Source: Ilyobacter polytropus DSM 2926 (lineage in GTDB: Bacteria; Fusobacteriota; Fusobacteriia; Fusobacteriales; Fusobacteriaceae). Taken from it: 64,000 bases of DNA. The notes under the pieces are model-generated. The model saw nothing but the letters and a program-made list of their open reading frames with translations. It was not told the origin of the DNA and made no database searches. The DNA lies in NCBI RefSeq assembly GCF_000165505.1, contig NC_014632.1, positions 1,364,001 through 1,428,000 of the forward strand. The letters run 5' to 3'. Within the stretch, counting starts at the first letter, position 1; the number at the start of each line of letters is the position of its first letter. Positions 33,702-42,188 of the stretch are shown here, in pieces. The position numbers and the translations under genes were made by a program.

Positions 33702-34307
33702 CTATTTAAATTTAAATTTGTTTTCATTTCCATTCATAAGCCTAGATATATTTGTTCTGTGTCTGTATATTACAAATGCACCTATCAAAAATGTCATAAT
33801 GAAAAGTTCTACCCTTATAAGTGATTCCCTTATCGGCATGATAAGAGTAAGTATCGGCAGCAGTGCTGCACAGGTAACAGAGGCAAGAGATACATATTTG
33901 CTAAAGTACGCCACTATAACAAAGACCCCTATAGTCACTAGCATAATCTGTGGAACAAGATAGAGAAATACCCCCAAACTGGTGGCAACACCTTTCCCTC
34001 CCTTAAACTTTAGAAAAATCGACAGAGAATGACCCATTATTGTTATTAGCCCTACCAGTATCAGTAAAGTTCCCTCTATTCCTGCTAGGTCTGCAAACAT
34101 AACTGGGAAAAACCCTTTGGCTGCATCAGCTGCTAGCACCATAACTCCATACCTGGCACCTAGTACCCTGTAAGCATTTGTAGCCCCAGAGTTTTTACTT
34201 CCGTGCTCTCTTATGTCTATACCCTTCATTTTTTTTCCTATTATAACACCAGTTGGTATTGATCCCAAAAAATATGCCAAAACTGCAAAAAATATAAATT
34301 TAAACAT
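33702..34307 (-). CDS. plsY: Glycerol-3-phosphate acyltransferase PlsY
   Basis: 201-aa membrane enzyme transferring acyl groups from acyl-phosphate to glycerol-3-phosphate. It has about five helices and the family motifs GSIPTGVIIGK, HGSKNSGATNAYRV, HSLSIFLKFKGGKG and VATSLGVF. Normal length. GGAGG precedes the start. The product pathway continues with the neighbours gpsA (substrate supply) and pgsA (40015). Confidence 0.95.
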   Translation of the reverse strand: MFKFIFFAVLAYFLGSIPTGVIIGKKMKGIDIREHGSKNSGATNAYRVLGARYGVMVLAADAAKGFFPVMFADLAGIEGTLLILVGLITIMGHSLSIFLKFKGGKGVATSLGVFLYLVPQIMLVTIGVFVIVAYFSKYVSLASVTCAALLPILTLIMPIRESLIRVELFIMTFLIGAFVIYRHRTNISRLMNGNENKFKFK

Positions 34308-34316
34308 CGCTTCCTC

Positions 34317-35678
34317 CTAAGTTCTTTTTACAAATTTCCCCACAACTTCTATATGGCTCGTTTGAGGAAACATGTCTACAGGCTGTACCTTTAAAAGATC
34401 GTAACCTATTTCATTTAAAACATTGGCATCCCTTGCAAATGTAGAAGGATTGCACGATATGTAAACTATCTCATTTATTCCGGTTTTTGCAACACTGTGA
34501 AGGACGCTTTCCTCTATTCCCTTTCTAGGAGGGTCAAAAATAATAGCATCTATTTTTTCTCTTTTTTTGAGGAGTTCCTCTAGTTTGCCTTCTACTTTTC
34601 CGTTTATAAAATCAATATTTTTAATTTTATTTTCCATACTTGTTTTTTTTGCATCTAAAGTGGCAGATTTAACCATCTCTATGGCAAATACTTTTTTCGC
34701 CCAACGAGATAATATCATAGCTATTGTACCTGTCCCAGAATAAGCATCTACTATATTTTTATTTTTTACATCATCAAAATACGAGATGGCCGTTTCATAG
34801 AGTTTCTTTGTCTGTTCTAGATTTATCTGAAAAAAAGATTTAGGAGATATATTGAATTTTATATCAAAAAGCTCCTCTTTTAAAACCTCGTCTCCGTACA
34901 CATAGATATCCTCGTCCCCAAGGGCCACATTGGTTCTCTTATTGTTTACAGATATATAGGCGGCTTTTACCTCAGGACACCGGTCTCTTAGATCATATAA
35001 AATCTTTTTCAAATTCTTGGCAGGCTCCCCTTTCACAACAAGCACAACCATGGCTTCATCAAAAGAATTGGTTCTTACCATAACATGTCTCAGTATTCCT
35101 CTATGCTTTTTCTCATCATAAACAGGTATTCTTTTTTTATTAAGTATTTCCTTTAGCTCTTTTGTAATTCTGTTTGCAAGTTTTGACTGAAGCATATTTT
35201 CAGACACTTCAAAAACTTCATGAGATTTTTTCTTAAAGAAACCTGATATTATCTTCCCGTCTTTATAGGCAAAGGGTTCTATTACTTTGTTTCTGTAATA
35301 TTTCGGGGAAGTGCTTCCTATTGTATCGTAGATTTCAAAATTTTCCAGTTTACCTATTTTTTTTAATACATCTTCTACCATTTCTTTTTTATATTTTAGC
35401 TGGCTTTCATACTTTAGCATTCCAAAATCGCATCCGTGAAAATCTTCAAATGTAACCTTGTCTTTATCAGCTGCTCTTTCTTCACCTGGTTTTATTATAG
35501 CCTCTATAATCCCTCTGGCGTAACTCTTCTTCAGAGATATAATTTTAACTCTTACTCTGTCTCCAGGTACAGACATAGGAACAAATACAGCCATTTTTTC
35601 ATAATAGCCTAGTCCCTCTCCTCCAAAAATAAGCTTTTCAATATCCAGCTCGATTATCTGATCTTTTTTTAGCACCAT
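34317..35678 (-). CDS. RNA m5U methyltransferase, RlmCD/TrmA family
   Basis: 453 aa: N-terminal TRAM domain (about 5-60), a central domain, and a SAM-dependent methyltransferase with DAYSGTGTIAMIL, IIFDPPRKGIEE and the catalytic Cys in VYISCNPSTFARD. The family methylates uridines in 23S rRNA (RlmC/D) or tRNA. The iron-sulfur cysteine set usual in RlmD is not present: only one Cys is seen in the expected segment (FHGCDFGM). It is the first gene after a perfect consensus promoter and leads the plsY-gpsA-sigma-dnaN run. Target position cannot be read from sequence. Confidence 0.88.
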   Translation of the reverse strand: MVLKKDQIIELDIEKLIFGGEGLGYYEKMAVFVPMSVPGDRVRVKIISLKKSYARGIIEAIIKPGEERAADKDKVTFEDFHGCDFGMLKYESQLKYKKEMVEDVLKKIGKLENFEIYDTIGSTSPKYYRNKVIEPFAYKDGKIISGFFKKKSHEVFEVSENMLQSKLANRITKELKEILNKKRIPVYDEKKHRGILRHVMVRTNSFDEAMVVLVVKGEPAKNLKKILYDLRDRCPEVKAAYISVNNKRTNVALGDEDIYVYGDEVLKEELFDIKFNISPKSFFQINLEQTKKLYETAISYFDDVKNKNIVDAYSGTGTIAMILSRWAKKVFAIEMVKSATLDAKKTSMENKIKNIDFINGKVEGKLEELLKKREKIDAIIFDPPRKGIEESVLHSVAKTGINEIVYISCNPSTFARDANVLNEIGYDLLKVQPVDMFPQTSHIEVVGKFVKRT

Positions 35679-35711
35679 ATTATTTGGTTTCCCCTCTTTT
35701 TGTACTTTTTT

Positions 35712-35740
35712 ATTATATATTGTATGAAAACAAATGTCAA
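35712..35740 (-). promoter_or_regulatory. Perfect consensus promoter for rlmCD-plsY-gpsA-sigma-dnaN
   Basis: TTGACA (35740-35735) and TATAAT (35717-35712) on the minus strand with exactly 17 bases between. Transcription should start near 35705, giving a leader of about 25 bases with AGAGGGG before the start. Confidence 0.85.
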
Positions 35741-35768
35741 CGAAAGCTAAATTAAGAAAAAATAAAGT

Positions 35769-36041
35769 TTATTTCAATTTAAAGTATTCAATTTCGTTAG
35801 AAACTTCCATTCTCAATTTAGTTCTGGCTTCTTTTTCTATCTTTTCAAGGTCTACTTTGTTTTCAAGTTCTATTTTTTTACTTTGATAAAGCTCTTCAGA
35901 TTCACTTACAATTTTTTTTATTTTTCTGACCTCGCCCTGTTCCTTTGCCAGCTTTATAACATAATTAAGATGAACTATAGGAAGAGCTATAATCAAAAAA
36001 ACAATAAGTACTGTATATACCTCTTTCAGCTTTTTTTTCAT
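35769..36041 (-). CDS. FtsL-like small membrane coiled-coil protein
   Basis: 90 aa from the ATG at 36041, which follows GGGGTAAAAGT and starts KKKLKEVYTV. One N-terminal membrane helix (about 8-28: VLIVFLIIALPIVHLNYVI) leads into a charged coiled coil (30-85) ending FKLK. Position directly after rsmH, with 4 bases between the genes, is where ftsL lies in division clusters, and the topology fits. Sequence alone would not identify it. No ftsI follows; the next gene is rlmCD. Confidence 0.65.
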   Translation of the reverse strand: MKKKLKEVYTVLIVFLIIALPIVHLNYVIKLAKEQGEVRKIKKIVSESEELYQSKKIELENKVDLEKIEKEARTKLRMEVSNEIEYFKLK

Positions 36042-36045
36042 ACTT

Positions 36046-36990
36046 TTACCCCAGTCTTTCCACCACTCGTAATTTTGATGAACGGGCTCTCTTGTTAAAT
36101 TTAAGTTCGTCATCCTTTGGAGTTATAGGTTTTCGTGTTATTATTTTGACCTTGGCTTTATTGTCACATCTGCATACCGGGAGTTCAGGGGGACATATAC
36201 AGTCTACCGACATCTCCTTAAACTTATTTTTTACCATTCTGTCTTCTAGTGAATGAAAGGTTATTATAGCAAGCCTGCCTCCAGGTTTAAGAGCATTTAT
36301 CGCCTTGTCTATAGATCTTTCTAAAACGTCTAATTCTCTGTTTACCTCGATTCTGATGGCCTGAAAGGTTTTCATAGCAGGATGTTTAGGGCTCTTCCCC
36401 TTGTATGCTCTTTTTATTATTTCCACAAGGTCTCCAGTTGTTTCTATGGGCTTCTCTGCCCTGATTTCACATATAAGCCTTGCTATTTTTCTGGCGTGAC
36501 GTTCTTCTCCGTAATCATATATTATTTTAGAAAGTCTGCCTTCTTCATACTGGTTTACAACTTCATAAGCAGAGACCTTGGCATTTTTGTTCATTCTCAT
36601 ATCCAGTTTGGTGTCAAATCTATATGAGAAGCCTCTTTCTGGATCATCTAGCTGTGTAGAAGAGACCCCTATATCCATAAGTATTCCGTCTATCTTATCA
36701 TAACCAGCAAGATATAACACTGTGTCCAGGTTTTCAAAGTTATCCTTATAAGACTCCCATTTTTTACCATATTTACCCAGTCTTTCCCCTGCAAAATCAA
36801 GGGCTTGCTGATCCTGATCAATAGAAATAAGTTTCCCTTTTTCAGACAAAGCCTTTAGGATTCCTTCTGAATGACCTCCCCCTCCTAAGGTGCAGTCTAA
36901 ATAAACTCCGCCTTCATTTTTTACGAGATTTTCTATTGTTTCACGGTACAACACAGGTATATGATATTCACATTCTATATCTTCAAACAT
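36046..36990 (-). CDS. rsmH: 16S rRNA (cytosine(1402)-N(4))-methyltransferase
   Basis: 314 aa (MraW). HIPVLYRETIENL, LDCTLGGGGHSEGIL (SAM loop), GILMDIGVSSTQLDDPERGF, ITFHSLEDRMVK and the C-terminal RARSSKLRVVERL are the family landmarks. GGGAGTG precedes the ATG. mraZ, often upstream, is absent; the next gene is the divergent EAL-CBS-GGDEF protein. Confidence 0.96.
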   Translation of the reverse strand: MFEDIECEYHIPVLYRETIENLVKNEGGVYLDCTLGGGGHSEGILKALSEKGKLISIDQDQQALDFAGERLGKYGKKWESYKDNFENLDTVLYLAGYDKIDGILMDIGVSSTQLDDPERGFSYRFDTKLDMRMNKNAKVSAYEVVNQYEEGRLSKIIYDYGEERHARKIARLICEIRAEKPIETTGDLVEIIKRAYKGKSPKHPAMKTFQAIRIEVNRELDVLERSIDKAINALKPGGRLAIITFHSLEDRMVKNKFKEMSVDCICPPELPVCRCDNKAKVKIITRKPITPKDDELKFNKRARSSKLRVVERLG

Positions 36991-37031
36991 TAATTACACT
37001 CCCAATTTTTAAAAGATAGATTATTAGCTTC

Positions 37032-37060
37032 ATTTTACTATAATGAGGGAAAAAAAGCAA
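37032..37060 (-). promoter_or_regulatory. Predicted promoter of rsmH
   Basis: TTGCTT (37060-37055) and TAAAAT (37037-37032) on the minus strand with 17 bases between. Confidence 0.55.
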
Positions 37061-37174
37061 CTTAAGGGGCATCTGTCCAGAATAATATTTAATTTCATTT
37101 TCATCTTTTTTTTTAGACAAACTTTCATTTAATTCAAAATATAAGGTTAATTTCCTTTCAATTTTACAATATCT

Positions 37175-37202
37175 TTTACACTGTTTTTATATTTTTTATA
37201 CA
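37175..37202 (+). promoter_or_regulatory. Predicted promoter of the EAL-CBS-GGDEF gene
   Basis: TTTACA (37175-37180) and TATACA (37197-37202) with a 16-base spacer, 45 bases before the start codon. GGGGG precedes the ATG. Confidence 0.5.
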
Positions 37203-37247
37203 CTGAGATGCTAAACTTGTATTTTAAGATAAATACTGGGGGAATCT

Positions 37248-39014
37248 ATGAACAACATACTTTGGGATAACAAATTAAAAATTTTAGACTTTGCTTTTCA
37301 ACCTATAATATGTGCAAATTCAGGCGAGATATACGGTGTAGAAGCTCTTCTTAGAAACAGTTTAGAGGCTGGTTTCAAAAATATCGGAGATGTCTTTGAC
37401 AGCGCCTATAAGGATGGTTCCTTATATACACTTGATTTAATGCTTCGAGAAAAAGCCATCCAGAAATTTAAAAAACTGAAATTCCACAAAAGTATAAAAA
37501 TATTTTATAATCTAGACAACCGACTTTTAGAAATGCCCAACTTTTCAATGGGAAAAACAGAGATTCTTTTGAAGGAAAATAAAATAGAAAAGAGCTCTTT
37601 GTGTTTTGAGATATCGGAAAAATACAAACTCAACAAGATAGAGGATATCAATGATATGCTGAGCGTATATAAGAGTGAAGGGTATATTATTGCCTTAGAT
37701 GACTTTGGAAGCGGCTTTTCTAACCTTCAGAAACTTTATCACTTTGACATAAATCTTTTAAAAATAGACAGATTTTTTATCAAAAATGTGGGAAAGAGCA
37801 GTAAAAAAAGAATTTTCTTAAACAACATAATAAATCTAGTTCATACTCTAGGGGGACTTGTAGTGGCAGAAGGGATCGAGACAGAGGAAGAGATGCACGT
37901 TTGTCGTATGCTCGGCTGCGACCTCTTACAGGGATATTACATACAACATCCCAGTCAAAACTTAGACGATATCAAAGTGCTGTATCACCATGTAAAAGAA
38001 AACATTATAAAACAGGAGAATTTTTTAGGGGAAGACAGAAACATTATCGAAAGTCATATTTTAAAAATAGAAGGAACCTACATAGAAAACCATATGGATA
38101 AGATTTTAGAAGTTTTGAAAAAAAATAGCCATGCAGAGGTCTTCCCGATATTAGACCAAGACAAGAGGGTTCTTGGTATGATAAGAGAAAAAAAGATCAA
38201 AAGATATCTTTTGGCTCCCTTTGGAAATGAATTCCTCAAGAAGAAAACTGTACGTGACCTAATGGACATTGCAATAATTGCAGATATTAACGTCAACGTA
38301 AATAGACTAATAGAGATACTCTCATTAAATGATGAAGTAGAATTTATAATCATAACCTGCGATGGTAAGTATAAAGGTTATCTTGACAAAAATGCAGTCA
38401 TTAAAATAATCAGTGAAAAGAAGATAGGAGAAGCCAAAAATCAAAATCCCCTTACAAGGCTTCCAGGAAATACCCAAATATCAGATTTTATAGAAAAAAC
38501 TCTTTTAGATAAAGCAAATGGATATATTTACACATACTTTGACTTCAATAATTTCAAGAGTTACAATGACAAGTATGGATTTAAAAAAGGGGACAAAATA
38601 ATCACCTTATTTAGTGAGATTTTAAAAGATGAAGAAAAAGATGAAAATTCATTTATAGGCCATGTAGGTGGGGATGATTTTTTTTTAGGCATAAGGCAAA
38701 GGCCAAATAAAAATTTTAATGATACCCTAGATAAGATAACCTCAATTGCAGATATGTTTAAAACCCAGGCCCGGGACCATTATGATCAGAAAGACTTAAA
38801 AAAGGGTTTTATTTTAAGTCAAGACAGAAGCGGCCAGCTTAGAAAGGTACCTCTTATAACTGTCTCTGCTGCAATTTTAGAAATTATTCCAGGAGAAAGG
38901 AATTGTACAATCGAAGATGTCAGTGATCTCCTATTTAAATTAAAAAAGAATTCTAAAATAGCAAAAGATTCCACATGCTGTTCGACCATACTGCCATACA
39001 AACAATTTTTTTAA
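37248..39014 (+). CDS. EAL - CBS pair - GGDEF cyclic-di-GMP protein
   Basis: 588 aa. The EAL phosphodiesterase domain (about 10-250) has EALLR, FEISEKYKL, IALDDFGSGFSNL, LKIDRFFI, VVAEGIETEEE and LLQGYYIQ, so metal and catalytic residues look intact. Two CBS motifs (about 265-385) probably bind a nucleotide. A C-terminal GGDEF domain (about 400-575) carries HVGGDDFFLGI: the signature is GGDDF rather than GG(D/E)EF. Cyclic-di-GMP breakdown is therefore more certain than synthesis; the GGDEF part may be regulatory. No membrane helices. The family is known in anaerobes, and the Pel-like genes at the left end could be one target. Confidence 0.88.
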   Translation: MNNILWDNKLKILDFAFQPIICANSGEIYGVEALLRNSLEAGFKNIGDVFDSAYKDGSLYTLDLMLREKAIQKFKKLKFHKSIKIFYNLDNRLLEMPNFSMGKTEILLKENKIEKSSLCFEISEKYKLNKIEDINDMLSVYKSEGYIIALDDFGSGFSNLQKLYHFDINLLKIDRFFIKNVGKSSKKRIFLNNIINLVHTLGGLVVAEGIETEEEMHVCRMLGCDLLQGYYIQHPSQNLDDIKVLYHHVKENIIKQENFLGEDRNIIESHILKIEGTYIENHMDKILEVLKKNSHAEVFPILDQDKRVLGMIREKKIKRYLLAPFGNEFLKKKTVRDLMDIAIIADINVNVNRLIEILSLNDEVEFIIITCDGKYKGYLDKNAVIKIISEKKIGEAKNQNPLTRLPGNTQISDFIEKTLLDKANGYIYTYFDFNNFKSYNDKYGFKKGDKIITLFSEILKDEEKDENSFIGHVGGDDFFLGIRQRPNKNFNDTLDKITSIADMFKTQARDHYDQKDLKKGFILSQDRSGQLRKVPLITVSAAILEIIPGERNCTIEDVSDLLFKLKKNSKIAKDSTCCSTILPYKQFF

Positions 39015-39115
39015 CGTATCCATATCTTAAGCTTAATTTCTGTACCTCGAAATAGGTCAAGTCATTTTACTAATTATTTTATAAAAGCTAGTTTATAAAA
39101 CACAGACTAAAAAAG

Positions 39116-39132
39116 GGAGCCTCTAAGGCTCC
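39116..39132 (-). terminator. Terminator of the CpxP-like gene (probably bidirectional)
   Basis: GGAGCC (39116-39121) and GGCTCC (39127-39132) pair around a 5-base loop. On the minus strand CTTTTTT follows, a good T-run. Confidence 0.75.
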
Positions 39133-39187
39133 TTATACTTTTCTGGCTTTAACTTTTTGTCTATCCTGCTGAAGTTTCCACCTTAAA

Positions 39188-39571
39188 TTATATGCTGCTC
39201 GCAATTTTTATGCCGAACTTATCTTTTACTTCAAGTTTAAATTTCAACATACTTCTTTCTTGATCATCCTGAAGTCTGGATTTCTTGGCATTAAGCTTTT
39301 TTATTTTTTTTATATTTGGTTTTTTATTACGTCTTTCTTTTTGGATTTGATTATCTATTTCCTTAATAGCCATCTTATGTTTTTTCTTATTATCCATGGC
39401 TCTTTCATGCATAACTTTGTATTGTCTTTGTTGTCCTGGTTTTAGATCACTTACTTTTTTTGCTATTTGAGATTTTCCTGCATTCTTATGAACCGAATAA
39501 TTTACAGGCTGATTTTTAGAAAATGCCGTTGTTGAGATTATTATTGCTAAGATTCCGATTATTTTTTTCAT
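39188..39571 (-). CDS. Small periplasmic helical protein, CpxP/Spy-like
   Basis: 127 aa with a signal peptide (MKKIIGILAIIISTTAFS). The mature part is very basic and helical: DLKPGQQRQYKVM, then KKHKMAIKEIDNQIQ, a turn NKKPNIKKIK, then KKSRLQDDQERSMLKFKLEV. The helix-turn-helix hairpin and the LKPGQQ that resembles LTxxQ fit the Spy/CpxP/heavy-metal sensor type, but similarity is weak. GGAGG lies upstream of the start, with a dyad operator further up. It is monocistronic with its own terminator. Confidence 0.6.
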   Translation of the reverse strand: MKKIIGILAIIISTTAFSKNQPVNYSVHKNAGKSQIAKKVSDLKPGQQRQYKVMHERAMDNKKKHKMAIKEIDNQIQKERRNKKPNIKKIKKLNAKKSRLQDDQERSMLKFKLEVKDKFGIKIASSI

Positions 39572-39623
39572 TTTTTATAGTTCCTCCTGTTTGTTTTCTA
39601 CAGGAATATTCTAACTTACTTAA

Positions 39624-39652
39624 GTGACAGTTATGTGATTACAATGTGTCAC
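39624..39652 (-). promoter_or_regulatory. Candidate operator dyad upstream of the CpxP-like gene
   Basis: GTGACA (39624-39629) and TGTCAC (39647-39652) are perfect inverted repeats with 17 bases between them. They lie 50-80 bases before the start codon, where a regulator of a stress gene would bind. A weak -10 (TAGAAT) follows on the minus strand. The binding protein is unknown. Confidence 0.45.
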
Positions 39653-39715
39653 AATTTTCTCTTTCCTCACACTTACATTTCAGAACTTATTTATGAAAAT
39701 ATACATACATAAAAA

Positions 39716-39737
39716 AGGAGAAGCAAAAGCTTCTCCT
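39716..39737 (-). terminator. Terminator of rimO-pgsA-yggT
   Basis: AGGAGAAGC, loop TTTT and GCTTCTCCT form a perfect 9-bp stem followed by TTTTT on the minus strand. It overlaps the yggT stop codon. Confidence 0.9.
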
Positions 39738-39996
39738 AACGTAGCAACAGTCCAAATGCTAGATTTCTGATGAGATTAAGGGCAAAGTAAGCAAGTATAG
39801 GGGATAGATCCATCCTCATAGACCCTAAAGGTATTAGCATCCTAAAAGGTCTCAGTATCGGTTCTGTCACCTCATATACAAGATGTGTAAACTCATTTCT
39901 GCTGTATGGAGCCACCCAGGATATCACAATCCTTATCAAAATAAGCATTTTTAAGGCTCTTATAGCAAGATCTATAATTTTTAAAATCGATAACAT
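39736..39996 (-). CDS. YggT family membrane protein
   Basis: 86 aa with two hydrophobic helices and the family motif ILIRIVISWVAPYSRNEF, then VTEPILRPFRMLIP. YggT/YlmG proteins have a loosely defined envelope or division role. It follows pgsA by 18 bases and is last in the transcript. Confidence 0.88.
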   Translation of the reverse strand: MLSILKIIDLAIRALKMLILIRIVISWVAPYSRNEFTHLVYEVTEPILRPFRMLIPLGSMRMDLSPILAYFALNLIRNLAFGLLLR

Positions 39997-40014
39997 TATA
40001 TAATCCCCTTTCTT

Positions 40015-40551
40015 TTATTTTACATTCATAAAGTAGTGTTTAGCTTTTGCAGTATATTCCCATCCTGACCATATAGTCAGTATTACTGGGATCAACATCA
40101 GGTAAAAGTTATATTGATTTTTACCAAATATTATTATAATTATTATTACAATCATCTGAGAAGTAGTTTTATATTTTCCCAGTTTTGCCGCCGGAATTAC
40201 CTCTCCCTTAGCTGCAGCCAGTGTCCTTATGCCGCTTATCAAAAACTCTCTTGCAATTACAACTATAGACATCCATGCAGGTATGTATTTTATATCCACA
40301 AATATTACAAGGGCAGATATAACAAGGATTTTGTCTGCTAAAGGATCCATCAGTTTTCCAAAATCAGTTATAAGATTTCTTTTTCTAGCTATATAACCGT
40401 CAAAAAAATCAGTTATTGAAGCAACCGAAAATATCACCAGTGCAATAACTCTGTAAGCAAAACCTCCACTTTCTGCATTTCCCAAAAAAAATATAAATGG
40501 AATTGCTAAAATTATTCTGAGTAGTGTTAGTTGATTAGGCAGATTCATCAT
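40015..40551 (-). CDS. pgsA: CDP-diacylglycerol-glycerol-3-phosphate 3-phosphatidyltransferase
   Basis: 178 aa from the first of two ATGs five bases after GGAGG. It contains the CDP-alcohol phosphatidyltransferase signature: DFFDGYIARKRN, then FGKLMDPLADK (DG..AR........G...D...D). NLPNQLTLLRI is the usual N terminus, and about five membrane helices follow. It makes phosphatidylglycerol phosphate. It sits between rimO and yggT. Confidence 0.94.
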   Translation of the reverse strand: MMNLPNQLTLLRIILAIPFIFFLGNAESGGFAYRVIALVIFSVASITDFFDGYIARKRNLITDFGKLMDPLADKILVISALVIFVDIKYIPAWMSIVVIAREFLISGIRTLAAAKGEVIPAAKLGKYKTTSQMIVIIIIIIFGKNQYNFYLMLIPVILTIWSGWEYTAKAKHYFMNVK

Positions 40552-40689
40552 GTTATCCTCCATTAAATATGTTTGTCTTTTTTCCAAAATTTATCAATCA
40601 ATATAAACTCATACAGGATTCATTAAAAATTTGTAAAATTAAAAACAAATTACAGCGAAAAACACAACGAACCCAAATCAAAAAATAAT

Positions 40690-42036
40690 TTATTTTACTG
40701 TATCTTCATTTTCTACAATGGCCCCTAGAAGATCGTAGTCAAAATTTTGTTCGATTTTAACTTTTACTATCTCTCCTTGTTTTGCTGTCCCATCGTTGGT
40801 CAAAATCTTCCCGTCTATCTCTAAAGCCTGACCTCTGGTTCTTCCTTCAAGCATATATTCACTTTCTGAAGATACTGTATCTATAATAACTTCTACAGTT
40901 TTACCTATAAATTCTCTGTTTTTTATTTCAGCTATTTCTGACTGAAGATTGGTTAGCTCCATCCATCTTCTGTGCTTTACTTCTTCGTCTATCTGTTCAT
41001 CCATATCATGTGCTACTGTATCCTCTTCTCTAGAGTACTTGAATACTCCCACATAGTCAAATTTAAATTCTTTTACAAACTCTTTAAGCTCTATAAAATC
41101 CTCTTCTGTTTCTCCTGGGAACCCAACAATAACAGTAGTTCTAATGGTTGCATCAGGAATTTCCCGTCTTATTTTATATAGCAGATCTTTTATCTGTTGT
41201 CCAGTTTTAGCACGTCCCATATTACGAAGTACACTGTCAGAAACATGCTGCACAGGTACATCAAAATAATTACATACTTTTTCTTCTTTTTTCATTGTTT
41301 CAATAAGTTCATCAGTTATTGAATTAGGGAACATATAATATGTTCTTATCCACTCTATCCCTTCTACTTTTGAAAGAGCTTTCATAACATCTGGAAGTGC
41401 CTTCTTTTTGTATAGGTCGATTCCGTATTCAGTAGTTTCCTGGGCCAGAAGATTTATCTCTCTCACTCCACCAGCGGCAAGCCTTTGAGCTTCTTCTACT
41501 ATATCCTCTATATTTCTGCTTCTAAGGTCCCCTCTGAGCTTGGGTATAATGCAGTATGTACATCTCCTGTTGCACCCCTCAGCTATTTTAAGGTAAGCTG
41601 TATGAGGATGTGTAGTTAGTATTCTATCTGTATCGGCATTTGCAAGGAATTCCAGACTTTCACTTTTTATTATTTTTCTCCCAGCTAACACCTCGTCTAC
41701 GACCTCTTCTATCTTATCAATCTCTCCTGTTCCTATTACTGCATCTACTTCAGGCATCTCATTTATTATCTCTTGGGCGTATCTTTGTGCTAGGCAACCT
41801 GCCACTATTATCTTTTTAAGGTTTCCTCCCCTCTTGTATTCTCCTATTTCAAGTATTGTTTGGATGGATTCCTCTTTTGCATCTCCTATAAATCCACAAG
41901 TATTTATAAGAGCTATATCTGCATCCTCTATATCAGTTGTTATCTCAAATCCTTTTTTATTGACCATTATACCTATGAGGTTCTCACTGTCAACCAGGTT
42001 TTTACTACACCCTAAACTTATTAACGCTAATTTCAT
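40690..42036 (-). CDS. rimO: Ribosomal protein S12 methylthiotransferase
   Basis: 448 aa radical-SAM enzyme that adds a methylthio group to an Asp of ribosomal protein S12. The N-terminal domain has three cluster cysteines in LGCSKNLVDSE, NTCGFI and VAGCLAQ. The radical SAM cluster is CNRRCTYC within AEGCNRRCTYCIIPKLRG. LAQETTEYG and VGFPGETEEDF follow, and a C-terminal TRAM domain ends the protein. The early LVDSENL is typical of RimO rather than MiaB. It is followed by pgsA after a 138-base gap. Confidence 0.95.
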   Translation of the reverse strand: MKLALISLGCSKNLVDSENLIGIMVNKKGFEITTDIEDADIALINTCGFIGDAKEESIQTILEIGEYKRGGNLKKIIVAGCLAQRYAQEIINEMPEVDAVIGTGEIDKIEEVVDEVLAGRKIIKSESLEFLANADTDRILTTHPHTAYLKIAEGCNRRCTYCIIPKLRGDLRSRNIEDIVEEAQRLAAGGVREINLLAQETTEYGIDLYKKKALPDVMKALSKVEGIEWIRTYYMFPNSITDELIETMKKEEKVCNYFDVPVQHVSDSVLRNMGRAKTGQQIKDLLYKIRREIPDATIRTTVIVGFPGETEEDFIELKEFVKEFKFDYVGVFKYSREEDTVAHDMDEQIDEEVKHRRWMELTNLQSEIAEIKNREFIGKTVEVIIDTVSSESEYMLEGRTRGQALEIDGKILTNDGTAKQGEIVKVKIEQNFDYDLLGAIVENEDTVK

Positions 42037-42130
42037 TTAATACTCCTTTTAATATTTTTCATAGTCAATTATAACACATTTGATCGGCTAATAAAACCTA
42101 TAAAATTCTCTACTCCTGAGACAATAAAAA

Positions 42131-42160
42131 GAACACAGAACTAACTGTGTCCTTTTTTAA
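42131..42160 (-). terminator. Terminator of pnp
   Basis: GGACACAG, loop TTAGTT and CTGTGTTC form an 8-bp stem with one G-U pair, followed by TTTTT on the minus strand. T-runs flank both sides. Confidence 0.85.
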
Positions 42161-42188
42161 CTCAGTAAATTTTCAAGAATACTAATTT

